A stretch of DNA of 44,782 nt from an uncultured Clostridia bacterium (GTDB taxonomy: Bacteria; Bacillota; Clostridia; Oscillospirales; Ruminococcaceae), in contig CALXGR010000016.1 in the NCBI GenBank assembly GCA_944387885.1, positions 1-44,782 on the forward strand. The letters run 5' to 3'. Within the stretch, counting starts at the first letter, position 1. Every line of letters begins with the position of its first letter. Below, in pieces: positions 30,536 to 38,590 of this stretch. The position numbers and the translations under genes were made by a program. The notes under the pieces are model-generated. The model saw only the letters and a list, made by a program, of their open reading frames with translations, was not told the DNA's origin and ran no database searches.

Positions 30536-32773
30536 TTATCGTACTTGGTCCTTCCGAAAAAAGCGCAGCGCAAAATTCCGAGGATTTTCCGGCTCCGTCC
30601 TGTATACAGCCTTTGTATCTTCAAACCCGACGGCCACCACCCGTACCCCCAGCTCGGAGGCTGCATCGACCACGTTTCGGACAATGTTTTCTCTTGCCCG
30701 GGAATATTCCTCCGGGCAATGAACATACAAATCCGAGCGGATCTTTACCTCGGAAATCCTCTGCACGGAATCCATCTCAAGCAAATGGAGCGCAGTGGTA
30801 TAGTCATCCAGGGAAAGCAGGAATCCTTTTCGGTTCAGGGCCGAGAATGTTCCGCAGGAGGCTTCGATCTCCCTCTGATTCACATCAATGGGGATATCTA
30901 TTCCCAGCAATCCGGCGGAGATTCCGTACCTTCCGGCAATCTGTTCCAGCTCATCTGCGTAATCCGTACGGTAGAAGAGCTGGGGTGTCTGCCGGATGGC
31001 CACCGGCAGCGGCTCAAGTCCCTGGTCCAGCCACTCCCGCACAGCGGCACAGAGTTTTTCAAAAAGGTAGAGATCCAGCCGGGAGCAGCGGTCTCCCGCC
31101 TCAAACAGGGGCCGGTACTGGTCCTGTTCCAGGCTTCGTCCATCGCCCAGGATCCAGCGGAACTGTGCACTAGCACCGCACAGTTTTCCGGTTTTAAGGT
31201 CGATTTTTGGCAGGAAGTACAGCTCAAATTCATCCCGTTCCACCGCTTCCAGGCTTCTCTGCTCCACTTCCCGCTGGAATACGTATTCTTCATACATTTC
31301 GGTATTGAAGAATTCTATCTGACGTCCCCTGGAAAGATCGGTCTTTTTCAGCGCCATTCCGGCGCACTGATACCACTCTCCGGCCACATTCTTCCGTTCT
31401 GCCACAGAATCTCCGCTGGCCACGCCTGCGGTATATTCCAGGGGATACCGTACTTTCCCCGGAGAATCCACATTCTTCAGCTGCTCCAGGATTCCTTCCA
31501 GACGGGTCCGGAGCAGGTCGATCCGGGCATAGGTGAGGAACAGGCAGAATTCACAGTCTTTTACATGGCAGAACAGTTCCTTTCCCACCAGGCTTTGCTG
31601 AATAAGTCCGGCGGTCCGTTTGGCGACCGCCTCCCCTGCCTGATGCCCGAAAGTGGCACAAAGTTCCTCATACCGGGGCAGAGTCAGCATGGCCATGCAC
31701 CACTGACTTTCATCCCCGGACTGCTGTTCGGCCCGCTCCAGGAAAGGTTCCAGGCGCAGGGCCCCTGTTTTATCGTACTGGGTGGAGCGCTGGAAAGCCA
31801 GGTTGGTCCGCCGCAGAGCGCTCTGAGTGAAGAACAATACGCCTACACAGAGGACCAGCAGAAGAATCAGGATGATCAGTGCCGCAGCCAGCATATCGTA
31901 GACCGGAGTAACGGTGTCATTTTGATCATCCAGGAACACCAGGCTCCAGCCATTGACTTCAAGGGGCAGCACATAAAGAGGCAGTGTCTCCTCTTCCAGC
32001 GGATAGGGAACCGTAAACTGTTCTCCCCTGCCCAGCTGATTCAAGATCGTTTCCCGGGTTTCTTCGGACAGATTTTCGGCATCCAGAAGGTTCTCCATCC
32101 TCTGGTGGATCAGGCTGTATCTGGACCAAGTGTAGATGGTCCCGTCTTCACCGATCAGATCAATGTTCATGGCAGTCCCCGCCATGGTGGGTTCGTGAAG
32201 CATTTCCGCAAAGGTCTTCAGGCTGCGGCTGCCCGCCAGTGCTCCCACCACATTTCCGGTGAGATCCCGCACCGGCACAGCATAGGTCAGAGTCATCCGC
32301 CCCAAAGTCTCGTCATAGTAAATTTGGGAAACACTATCCTCCCCTGTCCAGGCAGTCTCTACTGCTTCCTTCAATTCTTTTCCCAGTTCCTCAAACCGGA
32401 GTTCCTCCACCCCCTGGGAAAGGATGGCCCGGGACACCGTTCCGTCCTCCGAGTAATATCCGATTCGATCAAAGAGAAGATATTCCTCCACCCCTACCAG
32501 GCCATCCAGGAAGATGTCAATATTTACCTGTTCGTTGTAACGCACCATCTCGGCCATCATTCCCAGGGTCTCGATATCCGAGTCCAGTTTTCCCCGGAAG
32601 GAAATTTTGTACTCTGTCATGTAGGCGAACATCTGGGCCTGATGAGAGTCCTCGTTTGCCTTGTGCATCATCAGAAGAACGCCTGCGAAGCATCCCAGAA
32701 TCAGCACGCCTACTGCCGTCATCCACACACCGATGCCGGAATACCGCCTTGGCCCACGGCTGTTATCCTTCAT
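30536..32773 (-). CDS. Membrane sensor with degenerate GGDEF and EAL domains, 745 aa
   Basis: Transmembrane helix 1 (about 15-36), extracellular Cache-like sensor (about 37-295), helix 2 (about 297-318), then a GGDEF fold (about 330-500) and an EAL fold (about 505-735). The diguanylate cyclase signature reads KDCEF instead of GGDEF. The phosphodiesterase signature reads ASA instead of EAL ('KLCGASAQFRW'), and the DDFGTG loop has become DDYTTA. Both activities are therefore probably lost, and the protein may instead bind c-di-GMP or transmit the sensor signal through its fold. The start overlaps the stop of the CHASE2 cyclase by 4 bp, so they are one unit and likely translationally coupled. 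It lies 185 bp before the 2,131-residue gene. Confidence 0.88.
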   Translation of the reverse strand: MKDNSRGPRRYSGIGVWMTAVGVLILGCFAGVLLMMHKANEDSHQAQMFAYMTEYKISFRGKLDSDIETLGMMAEMVRYNEQVNIDIFLDGLVGVEEYLLFDRIGYYSEDGTVSRAILSQGVEELRFEELGKELKEAVETAWTGEDSVSQIYYDETLGRMTLTYAVPVRDLTGNVVGALAGSRSLKTFAEMLHEPTMAGTAMNIDLIGEDGTIYTWSRYSLIHQRMENLLDAENLSEETRETILNQLGRGEQFTVPYPLEEETLPLYVLPLEVNGWSLVFLDDQNDTVTPVYDMLAAALIILILLLVLCVGVLFFTQSALRRTNLAFQRSTQYDKTGALRLEPFLERAEQQSGDESQWCMAMLTLPRYEELCATFGHQAGEAVAKRTAGLIQQSLVGKELFCHVKDCEFCLFLTYARIDLLRTRLEGILEQLKNVDSPGKVRYPLEYTAGVASGDSVAERKNVAGEWYQCAGMALKKTDLSRGRQIEFFNTEMYEEYVFQREVEQRSLEAVERDEFELYFLPKIDLKTGKLCGASAQFRWILGDGRSLEQDQYRPLFEAGDRCSRLDLYLFEKLCAAVREWLDQGLEPLPVAIRQTPQLFYRTDYADELEQIAGRYGISAGLLGIDIPIDVNQREIEASCGTFSALNRKGFLLSLDDYTTALHLLEMDSVQRISEVKIRSDLYVHCPEEYSRARENIVRNVVDAASELGVRVVAVGFEDTKAVYRTEPENPRNFALRFFRKDQVR

Positions 32774-34656
32774 TCTACATCCTCCTTCGGCAGATCATGG
32801 ATACCGGATCTTTCCAATCGCTCCAGTTCAAGAACTTCCACACCGCCGCTCTTCCCCTTAAGGTGGACATTTTCTCCCACGGAACGCACCTGTCCCCGTC
32901 CGTTCAGCAAATCGTATACTCTGCGGCTGATATACACTTTTCCGCCCGGAGCCTGGGCTTCCAGGCGCTGAGCTGTATTCACCGTGTCTCCTACTGCGGT
33001 ATAATCCATCCGTTCCGGAGAGCCAATGTTTCCCACTACTGCCGGTCCGAAATGAACTCCTACGCCAAATTCCACCTGGTAGCCATACCGCCGCCGTGTT
33101 TTGGCCGCCAGAAGCCGGGCCTGCTCCACCATATCCATGGCGGCACAGCAGGCGGCATAGGCGGAGTCTTCACATTCCAGGGGAGCCCCCCAAAGAGCCA
33201 TGGTGGAGTCTCCGATAAACTTATCCACCGTGCCGCCTCTGCGTTTGATGCAGTCGCTGGTCAGGGTGAGATATTCATTGAGAATGGCAATAATGGCGTC
33301 CGCAGGCAGTTTTTCAGACATGGTCGTAAAGCCCCGTATGTCCGCAAACAGCACTGCCACCTGGGAAACCTGTCCGCTTGTGTTGAACCGGGTCCCGGGG
33401 CGGGTCAGTTCCCGGACGATCTGGGGGTCGAGATATCTCTGAAGCCGGTCTGCTACCCGCCGCCGTTCCAGGACCCAGAGCCATCCCCTGTACAGCGCCC
33501 CCATTCCCACGGATAAAGCCACCATTTCCAGTGCCCAAAGGGTATGGGTCGTCATTCCCAGATGGCACAGGCCTATGGCAGCGGCAAGGCACCCGACCAA
33601 TGCCACGGCCCCGGCCAAAAGCCCCTGCCACAGTCTGCCGGCTATACTCACATAAAAAGTGAGCAGGAAACAAAGAACCGCCAACACGGCTATCTGCCTG
33701 TTATCCGGCAGATTCTGCCAGGATTTGTTTGCCACCATGGCTGCGCTGATGTTGGCCATACACTCCACCGGGTTCATGGGATGGCTGTAGTCTACCGGGC
33801 TGAGATACTCGTCTGCAGCTGCTGTATGGTAGGCGCCCACATACACCATGGCATTTTTCAAAATTCGGGGGTCATATGCCCCTGTCAAAATATCCTGGGC
33901 CGAGTATACATAGTATCCGCCCGGCAACCGGGAAAAGGGGATCACCCAGGAATTGCGGAACTTCAGGTCGGGAGAGAACTCTGCCTCCAGGCCATTCACC
34001 TGGCAATATTTCAGGTACATCAAGTAGGGCATGGAGAGAATCTCGCCCCCCTCCTGGTCCGTAAGGCTCCACATATGCCGGCGGACTACCCCATCCGTAT
34101 CAAAAAGAGGGACTGTATGCCCGACCCGGGCCACATCCATCAATTCCTGAGCCGGCAAAATCAACTCCGGGTCACTTACATTTACAAACGCAGTTCTGCT
34201 GAGCTGGGTAGAGTAAACGGTAAGTCTGCCTGTATATTGGGTGGAACAAGCCAGCACCACATTCCCTGCTTCGCGAAGCACCGGCGCCAGGACTTGGGCT
34301 CCATCCGGGTAAAAAGACTCTGTAAACAGAACATCCAGGCCAATGGCAGCCGGACGGCAGTCTTCCTGGCTGTTCAGCTCCTGAATCAGTTCTGCGTACA
34401 GTTCTGCATCCCAGGGCTGCCCCTGGTTTTTTTCCAGAGCATAGCTGTCCACCCCAATCACCACAATATCGCTGGGCTGCTTTTCATGGGATGGCCTTTG
34501 AAACAGCATATCCTGAAACCGCAAGTCTGCATTATACAGCACTCCCAGCAGCATAAAGACCACCAAAATTCCCATTGCCGCCAGAGCGCATATGCCGCCC
34601 CCCACGATCTGTCTGCGTTTTTCGGGAGTCGGTTTTTTAAGGTAAATCCTTCTCAA
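32770..34656 (-). CDS. CHASE2 class III adenylate cyclase, 628 aa
   Basis: TTG start at 34656 with GGAAGGA about 7 nt upstream; the next Met lies inside the first membrane helix. Helix 1 (about 18-41), extracellular CHASE2 sensor (about 45-318), three membrane helices (about 321-338, 344-364, 371-390), then the cyclase domain (about 430-590). Metal-binding Asp439 ('FADIRGFT') and Asp483 ('KFIGDSTM') are present, as are Lys479 (the purine-selecting lysine of adenylate cyclases), and Asn560 and Arg564 in 'VGDTVNTAQRLE'. It should be active and make cAMP from ATP in response to an outside signal. CHASE2 cyclases and FecR proteins recur together in bacterial genomes, and here they flank the motor operon. 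Own promoter near 34,750. Confidence 0.93.
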   Translation of the reverse strand: MRRIYLKKPTPEKRRQIVGGGICALAAMGILVVFMLLGVLYNADLRFQDMLFQRPSHEKQPSDIVVIGVDSYALEKNQGQPWDAELYAELIQELNSQEDCRPAAIGLDVLFTESFYPDGAQVLAPVLREAGNVVLACSTQYTGRLTVYSTQLSRTAFVNVSDPELILPAQELMDVARVGHTVPLFDTDGVVRRHMWSLTDQEGGEILSMPYLMYLKYCQVNGLEAEFSPDLKFRNSWVIPFSRLPGGYYVYSAQDILTGAYDPRILKNAMVYVGAYHTAAADEYLSPVDYSHPMNPVECMANISAAMVANKSWQNLPDNRQIAVLAVLCFLLTFYVSIAGRLWQGLLAGAVALVGCLAAAIGLCHLGMTTHTLWALEMVALSVGMGALYRGWLWVLERRRVADRLQRYLDPQIVRELTRPGTRFNTSGQVSQVAVLFADIRGFTTMSEKLPADAIIAILNEYLTLTSDCIKRRGGTVDKFIGDSTMALWGAPLECEDSAYAACCAAMDMVEQARLLAAKTRRRYGYQVEFGVGVHFGPAVVGNIGSPERMDYTAVGDTVNTAQRLEAQAPGGKVYISRRVYDLLNGRGQVRSVGENVHLKGKSGGVEVLELERLERSGIHDLPKEDVE

Positions 34657-34744
34657 TTTTGTTTCCTTCCACCATGTCCCCGGCTCCGGAGACCTTGTCT
34701 TTCTCCTGCTGTTCTTCTCTTATGCATACCCTATCCTATTTTTG

Positions 34745-34773
34745 AGAATATCATATTTTTTTCCTTGGTTCAA
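34745..34773 (-). promoter_or_regulatory. Probable promoter of the cyclase / GGDEF-EAL unit
   Basis: Minus strand: -35 TTGAAC (34768-34773), 17-bp spacer, -10 TATTCT (34745-34750) in AT-rich DNA. It lies downstream of the terminator at 34811-34852, so the cyclase unit needs its own promoter. The leader would be about 80 nt. Confidence 0.5.
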
Positions 34774-34810
34774 TTCCTTTTTCATCCTAAATTCGTTGAT
34801 TCCTGTCCAT

Positions 34811-34852
34811 AAAAAACTCAAAGGGCGCTCTCCTGAGAGAGCGCCCTTTGAG
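34811..34852 (-). terminator. Strong rho-independent terminator
   Basis: Perfect 16-bp inverted repeat, 34817-34832 with 34837-34852, and a 4-nt loop. On the minus strand it is followed by six T (34811-34816). It ends transcription of the gene at 35004-35477 and insulates the cyclase unit. Confidence 0.85.
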
Positions 34853-35003
34853 TGGTTATTCCCGAAATCTTCTGTTTCTCCCATCAAAGCCCAGACAGAG
34901 TTTTCGTATCGGAAGGCCGTATTCTTTCCAACCTGTTCCGTGATGGTAACTGCATACTTTCTTAAACCTCATTGTCTTCAGGTCATTCTTTTCCCGCATT
35001 CCT

Positions 35004-35477
35004 TTATCTCAGACTTTCATCTATTTTGCAAATCAAACCTTCTGCCTTCTCCGCCAGAGCCTGTGCGCCCGCTTCCAGAAGGTTGCTGTCCCCCAGCTTC
35101 CAGCAGGCAGCCACAAAGGGGATCCACTCCTCCGGTACCGGGCGCTGGTTCTCCGCCGGGAAGGGGAAGTTTGCTTTTCTTATCTCCCCAAGGGCTTTTT
35201 GATTGGTCCCGCAGAGCCACAGTTCAAAGGTCAGTTCTCCATGGAGAAGGGCAACCACATATTTTCCCTTTCTCTTTCCGCTGGCAGGAGTGACCACTGT
35301 AAAATAGGAAGCCTCCAACTTGCCGGGCTGGACTGCAGACACCCGCCAGGAGTCCCTGAGGTCTGCCGTGGCCCGGGCAGTTTCCCGCATAAAGGCAAGC
35401 AGTTCCCCATAAAGCTGTATCACCCGGGTATTCTGCATTACGGTCTGATACTCCAAAAGAAGTTCTCTGTCCGGCAT
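35004..35477 (-). CDS. Small cytoplasmic protein, DUF7000-like, 157 aa
   Basis: ATG at 35477 with AGGAGG 7 nt upstream and its own promoter (35510-35538). A soluble alpha/beta protein without membrane segments. The pattern 'ELLAFMRETARATADLRDS', a central 'ASYFTVVTPASGKRKGKYVVALLHGELTFELWLCG.N' block and a conserved Trp near the end resemble DUF7000-type proteins, which share the 'F.....r...l.ivf.hd.frFevWLag.N' core. Function is unknown. It is monocistronic, ends at the terminator at 34811-34852, and is transcribed divergently from the PH-domain gene. Confidence 0.75.
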   Translation of the reverse strand: MPDRELLLEYQTVMQNTRVIQLYGELLAFMRETARATADLRDSWRVSAVQPGKLEASYFTVVTPASGKRKGKYVVALLHGELTFELWLCGTNQKALGEIRKANFPFPAENQRPVPEEWIPFVAACWKLGDSNLLEAGAQALAEKAEGLICKIDESLR

Positions 35478-35509
35478 AGGGCTTCCTCCTGTGTAACCAT
35501 ACTTTCTTC

Positions 35510-35538
35510 ATTCTATTCCCGGCGAAAAGATACGTCAA
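35510..35538 (-). promoter_or_regulatory. Promoter of the DUF7000-like gene
   Basis: Minus strand: -35 TTGACG (35533-35538), 17-bp spacer, -10 TAGAAT (35510-35515). Close to consensus and probably constitutive. Its -35 lies 20 bp from the CRP/FNR-type operator of the divergent PH-domain promoter. Confidence 0.7.
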
Positions 35539-35557
35539 TCCGGTTTTTCTTTTTCCG

Positions 35558-35599
35558 GTTGTGCAGACAACGGATTTCCCGCCGGGAAACGTCTATACT
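35558..35599 (+). promoter_or_regulatory. CRP/FNR-type operator plus -10 box, promoter 1 (PH domain / HdeD)
   Basis: Perfect inverted repeat GTTGT-GCAG-ACAAC (35558-35571) and a TATACT -10 box (35594-35599). The operator centre is 29.5 bp from the first base of the -10, i.e. about -41.5 from the expected start near 35606. The -35 position (CGGATT) is poor, as usual for class II activated promoters. The same layout recurs at 36655 and 38537. Confidence 0.75.
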
Positions 35600-35651
35600 A
35601 AGAACATAGGAACCAGCCGATGGTTCCACAGGATAAGGAGTGTTCATTATT

Positions 35652-36026
35652 ATGGATTTGGAAAATCGTGCCTTTTTGAAACTGCGTCCGGTTCAGGACG
35701 CCCGACTGGCCCACACCATAGAGCCCATGCTTCTGCCCCAGGAGAAAATCCTGCAGCAGTATCAGGGGATACGGGATGGGGTGATTTTTACCGACCGGCG
35801 GATGATTGCCATCAACACCCAGGGTGTGACCGGCAAGAAAAAAATGTTTGCCGTACTGCCCTATAACCGAATCCAGGCTTATGCCCTGGAATCTGCAGGG
35901 GTGCTGGACTTTGACAGCGAGATGAAACTCTGGCTGTCCGGCCTGGGCTGCGTTACCCTGGAACTTTTGTCCGGCGCTGACCTGTTCGCCCTCAGCAACC
36001 TCATCGACCAAGCCATTTTACAGTAA
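35652..36026 (+). CDS. Bacterial PH-domain protein, about 124 aa
   Basis: Start at ATG 35652, with AAGGAG 11 nt upstream (a GTG at 35640 lies within the ribosome site and is less likely). The sequence has the bacterial PH-like fold (bPH family): 'DGVIFTDRRMIAIN' strands, a 'KKMFAVLPYNRIQAYALE' block, a 'DSEMKLWLSGLG' strand and a final helix. No membrane segment, so it is soluble. Family members are small and mostly of unknown function; some assemble into rings or bind other envelope proteins. First gene of a two-gene unit with the HdeD-like gene (31-bp gap), driven by promoter 1. Confidence 0.85.
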   Translation: MDLENRAFLKLRPVQDARLAHTIEPMLLPQEKILQQYQGIRDGVIFTDRRMIAINTQGVTGKKKMFAVLPYNRIQAYALESAGVLDFDSEMKLWLSGLGCVTLELLSGADLFALSNLIDQAILQ

Positions 36027-36057
36027 CCCGCCCTATGGGGCAGAAAAGGAGATCATT

Positions 36058-36597
36058 ATGGTAACATATTTCTGGGAGCGCAGCGCCTCTGTTTGGATCG
36101 CACTGCTTTATGTTCTGATGGGCGGATTGCTGCTCATCTTCCCCGCCGCCTCCAGCACGGTATTTGTCTGGGCCCTGGCAGGTGGGGCCGCCTGCTACGG
36201 AGTCAGTCATCTGCTCCGGTATCTTCAGGAACGGAAAAACGGAACGGATTCCGCTTCGGACCTGTTCCTGACCGTCCTTCCCCTGGCCTTCACCGTCTTC
36301 GCACTGGCCTGGCCGCAGACCCTGCTCTCCTTCCTCCCTCTGGTATTGGGTTCCCTCCTTCTGCTGGACGGGGTAGGCAAGCTTCCCCTGGCTGTCATGG
36401 CCCTGCGGTCCGAAACGCCTGACGGCATGGCCCTGCTAGTATCCAGTCTCATTCCCCTGATATTGGGAGCGGTGATCGTCATCAATCCCTTCGAGACCGT
36501 GCAGCTTGTGGTAAGAATTTTCGGAATCGGACTGATTGCAGACGGCGCCGCAGATTTTGCCGCCGTATTCACCGCCCGCCGCCGGGATAACACCTGA
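36058..36597 (+). CDS. HdeD/DUF308 family membrane protein, 179 aa
   Basis: Six hydrophobic helices arranged as three short hairpins, with 'LLYVLMGGLLLIFPA', 'ALAWPQTLL' and 'LILGAVIVINPFETV' repeats typical of the DUF308 repeat of HdeD. In E. coli HdeD is an inner-membrane acid-stress protein; the biochemical role is unknown. ATG at 36058 with AAGGAG 6 nt upstream. A second, divergent HdeD-like gene is found at 40466 under the same type of promoter, which suggests that membrane-stress functions are the theme of this regulon. Ends at the terminator at 36609-36638. Confidence 0.85.
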   Translation: MVTYFWERSASVWIALLYVLMGGLLLIFPAASSTVFVWALAGGAACYGVSHLLRYLQERKNGTDSASDLFLTVLPLAFTVFALAWPQTLLSFLPLVLGSLLLLDGVGKLPLAVMALRSETPDGMALLVSSLIPLILGAVIVINPFETVQLVVRIFGIGLIADGAADFAAVFTARRRDNT

Positions 36598-36608
36598 ACC
36601 ATTCCTCT

Positions 36609-36638
36609 GCCGCCGGGCTTCACCCCGGCGGCTTTTTT
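36609..36638 (+). terminator. Terminator after the HdeD-like gene
   Basis: Perfect 9-bp stem GCCGCCGGG / CCCGGCGGC (36609-36617, 36624-36632) with a 6-nt loop and six T. Confidence 0.85.
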
Positions 36639-36654
36639 CTATTCTTGACCGTTT

Positions 36655-36696
36655 GTTGGCTGGACAACCGCTTTTGTTTCCTTAAACCGGTATACT
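36655..36696 (+). promoter_or_regulatory. CRP/FNR-type operator plus -10 box, promoter 2 (alpha/beta hydrolase)
   Basis: GTTG-GCTGGA-CAAC (36655-36668) and TATACT (36691-36696). Centre-to--10 distance is 29.5 bp, identical to promoter 1. Start expected near 36703, so the real start codon is the ATG at 36746. The bases after the -10 (TAGAACA) also match promoter 1 (AAGAACA). Confidence 0.75.
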
Positions 36697-36745
36697 TAGA
36701 ACAGTGGACAGGGAAGAATCCTGTTCCAATGAAAGGCTGAATCTT

Positions 36746-37672
36746 ATGAACAAAATTATTACAGGCACACATATTCCCCCCGCCAATGAGACCATCTTGG
36801 CCGCACTGCGGAAAGTACACGGCATCACCAACCCCACCTCCACCGCTCCGGAGGACCTGAAGCTTCAGCGTATGGGGCAGGAGACCCTGGGCCGGCTGCT
36901 GACCCCGCCCATCGGTTTCAGCTGGGAGCCCTTTGAAGTGGAGGGCATTCCCGCCGCCTGGGTACGCCCCGAGCGGGGACATGACCGGACCAAGGTTATC
37001 CTCTACTGTCATGGCGGCGGCTACACCACCGGCACCCTGGGCTATGCCCGGCTCCTGGCCGCCCGGATGGCTCTGGCCACTGGCTACGAAGTACTGGCAT
37101 TCCAGTACGGACTGGCCCCTGAGCAGCCTTTTCCCCAGGCACTGACAGATGCCCGCAAAATCTGGGATTACCTGATGTATCAGGGATGGGGCGCCAGTCA
37201 GATCATTCTGGCAGGAGACTCTGCCGGCGGAAACCTGGCTCTGGAACTGGCTCTTGACCTGCGGGACACCGAAAGAATGCTTCCCAGCCGCATGGTCCTC
37301 TTCTCCCCCTGGACCGACATGACTGCCTCCGGCGAGAGCTACGAGCAGTGCAAGGACCGTGACCCCCTTCTCACCCTGGAATACATCCAGGCGGTAAGGG
37401 AGGCCTACGCCCCCGGAGCAGACTTCGCACAGCCCGCCTACTCTCCCCTCTTTGCCCGGCTGGAAGGCCTGCCTCCCACCCTGATTCAGGTAGGAGGAAA
37501 CGAAATCCTCCGGGATGACTCCACCCGTCTTCACAAGCGGCTGGTGGAAGCGGGTGTCCCCGCTGTCATCCAGGAATGGCCCGACATGTGGCATGTTTTC
37601 CAAATGTTCCCCCTGAAAGCCGCTGGGGAAGCCATGGACAAGATGGCCCAGTTCCTGGAACATCTGGGCTGA
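36746..37672 (+). CDS. Alpha/beta hydrolase, HSL-type esterase, 308 aa
   Basis: Start at ATG 36746, with AAAGG 9 nt upstream; an ATG at 36704 coincides with the expected transcription start and is rejected. Hormone-sensitive-lipase-like landmarks: oxyanion 'YCHGGGY' (HGGG), nucleophile 'GDSAGGN' with the catalytic Ser, acid near 'NEILRDD', and a C-terminal His in 'DMWHVFQMF'. Cytoplasmic, no signal peptide. Likely hydrolyses short-chain acyl esters or a lipid-derived ester; the substrate is unknown. Monocistronic, between promoter 2 and a strong terminator. Sharing its regulation with an oleate hydratase suggests a lipid-related task. Confidence 0.92.
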   Translation: MNKIITGTHIPPANETILAALRKVHGITNPTSTAPEDLKLQRMGQETLGRLLTPPIGFSWEPFEVEGIPAAWVRPERGHDRTKVILYCHGGGYTTGTLGYARLLAARMALATGYEVLAFQYGLAPEQPFPQALTDARKIWDYLMYQGWGASQIILAGDSAGGNLALELALDLRDTERMLPSRMVLFSPWTDMTASGESYEQCKDRDPLLTLEYIQAVREAYAPGADFAQPAYSPLFARLEGLPPTLIQVGGNEILRDDSTRLHKRLVEAGVPAVIQEWPDMWHVFQMFPLKAAGEAMDKMAQFLEHLG

Positions 37673-37681
37673 TAAATTTCC

Positions 37682-37710
37682 GGCCGGGGGAAGGCCCCGG
37701 CCATTTTTTT
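37682..37710 (+). terminator. Terminator after the alpha/beta hydrolase
   Basis: 8-bp stem GGCCGGGG / CCCCGGCC (37682-37689, 37695-37702), loop of 5 nt, then A and seven T. Confidence 0.85.
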
Positions 37711-37793
37711 AATCCACCAGAACCATAAAAACGCCTGCTGTTGTTTGACCTGCACCCGGTGTTGGAAAAGTTCTCCAAACCAAAGGTGTAACA

Positions 37794-38513
37794 ATGACAA
37801 CAGTACTGGTAGTGGCAGCCCTGGGGGCTGTAATTTTCTGGAGCCTTCGGTCCGGGGCCAAAACCGCCCTGGCCGGGATCGGCTTGTATGAACTCTTTTT
37901 TCTCTTTATCAGCAGCGCCTTTCTGGGGGACCTTTTTGAGACCGTCTTTGTTTTACTCAGGACCGGTATTCTCATGAGCCGCAGCAGCCTGCTCTATGCT
38001 CCCCTCAGTCTTGTCTGGGGACTGGGCGCCGTCCTTATGACCCTGATTCTCTTTCCCTTGGCACAAAAGGGGCTCGCAGCCCTCTTTGCAGGGGGCGTGA
38101 TTCTGGGCGGCGGGTTTGAATATATGGCCAGCCTGGTGCTGGAAATGACCACCCACCGGCTTTTCTGGGACTACTCCCGGATGCCCTTCAACCTGGACGG
38201 CCGCACCAACCTTCTTTTCGCTCTCTTCTGGGGCGCCGCCGGGGTGTTCTGGGTAAAGCTGGCAGCACCTGCCCTTCTCCGGCTTCTGGATAAAATTCCT
38301 CTTCGGAAAGGTCACGCTGTAGCCCTGGCCGCCGCTCTTTTCCTTGCCGCCGACATGGCCCTCTCCGCAGCAGCCCTTCTCCGGATGGAAGAGCGGAGCC
38401 GTGGAATGGTTCCCTCCAATCAGATGGAACAGGTGCTGGATGTATTATATACGGATGACTGGCTGGAACACCGGTACCAGAATATGCAGCTGCCCGGGGA
38501 AATGCCTCTCTGA
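37794..38513 (+). CDS. CmpB-type putative ABC-transporter-like membrane protein, 239 aa
   Basis: ATG at 37794 with AAAGGTG 6 nt upstream. Five to six membrane helices, with landmarks of the PF06541 (CmpB, 'ABC transporter type IV') family: 'SAFLGDLFETVF' (normally GfxGw.yE), 'RSSLLYAPLSLVWGLGAVL' (rGfLyGPl.piYG.Ga), 'GGGFEYMASLVLEM' (EY..s...E) and 'FWDYSRMPFNLDGR' (WDYs..PfNl.Gr). The family is widespread in Clostridia; despite the name there is no ATPase partner here, and function is unknown. It lies after a terminator, and I see no clear promoter or operator in the 80 bp before it, though TTGGA...TCCAA (about 37772-37786) is an inverted repeat over the leader. Confidence 0.85.
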   Translation: MTTVLVVAALGAVIFWSLRSGAKTALAGIGLYELFFLFISSAFLGDLFETVFVLLRTGILMSRSSLLYAPLSLVWGLGAVLMTLILFPLAQKGLAALFAGGVILGGGFEYMASLVLEMTTHRLFWDYSRMPFNLDGRTNLLFALFWGAAGVFWVKLAAPALLRLLDKIPLRKGHAVALAAALFLAADMALSAAALLRMEERSRGMVPSNQMEQVLDVLYTDDWLEHRYQNMQLPGEMPL

Positions 38514-38531
38514 TTTTTCAAATAAAAATCA
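38511..38531 (+). terminator. Weak AT-rich hairpin after the CmpB-type gene
   Basis: 8-bp AT-rich stem TGATTTTT / AAAAATCA overlapping the stop codon, without a following T-run on the plus strand. Probably a weak terminator or mRNA 3'-end protector. Confidence 0.3.
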
Positions 38532-38536
38532 GTTTG

Positions 38537-38578
38537 GTTGTGCAGCAAACCGAATTTGACCCTCTTAACCCTTATACT
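38537..38578 (+). promoter_or_regulatory. CRP/FNR-type operator plus -10 box, promoter 3 (oleate hydratase / HdeD)
   Basis: GTTG-TGCAGC-AAAC (38537-38550; one arm imperfect) and TATACT (38573-38578). The centre-to--10 distance is again exactly 29.5 bp. After the -10 comes GAGAATA, close to the AGAACA of the other two. Start expected near 38585. Confidence 0.7.
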
Positions 38579-38590
38579 GAGAATATGGAA

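Noticed and set aside
37740..37794. A fourth GTTG/CAAC operator before the CmpB-type gene
   Set aside because: TTGTTTGACC and TTGGA...TCCAA are present, but neither fits the spacing, and there is no TATACT box at the right distance.
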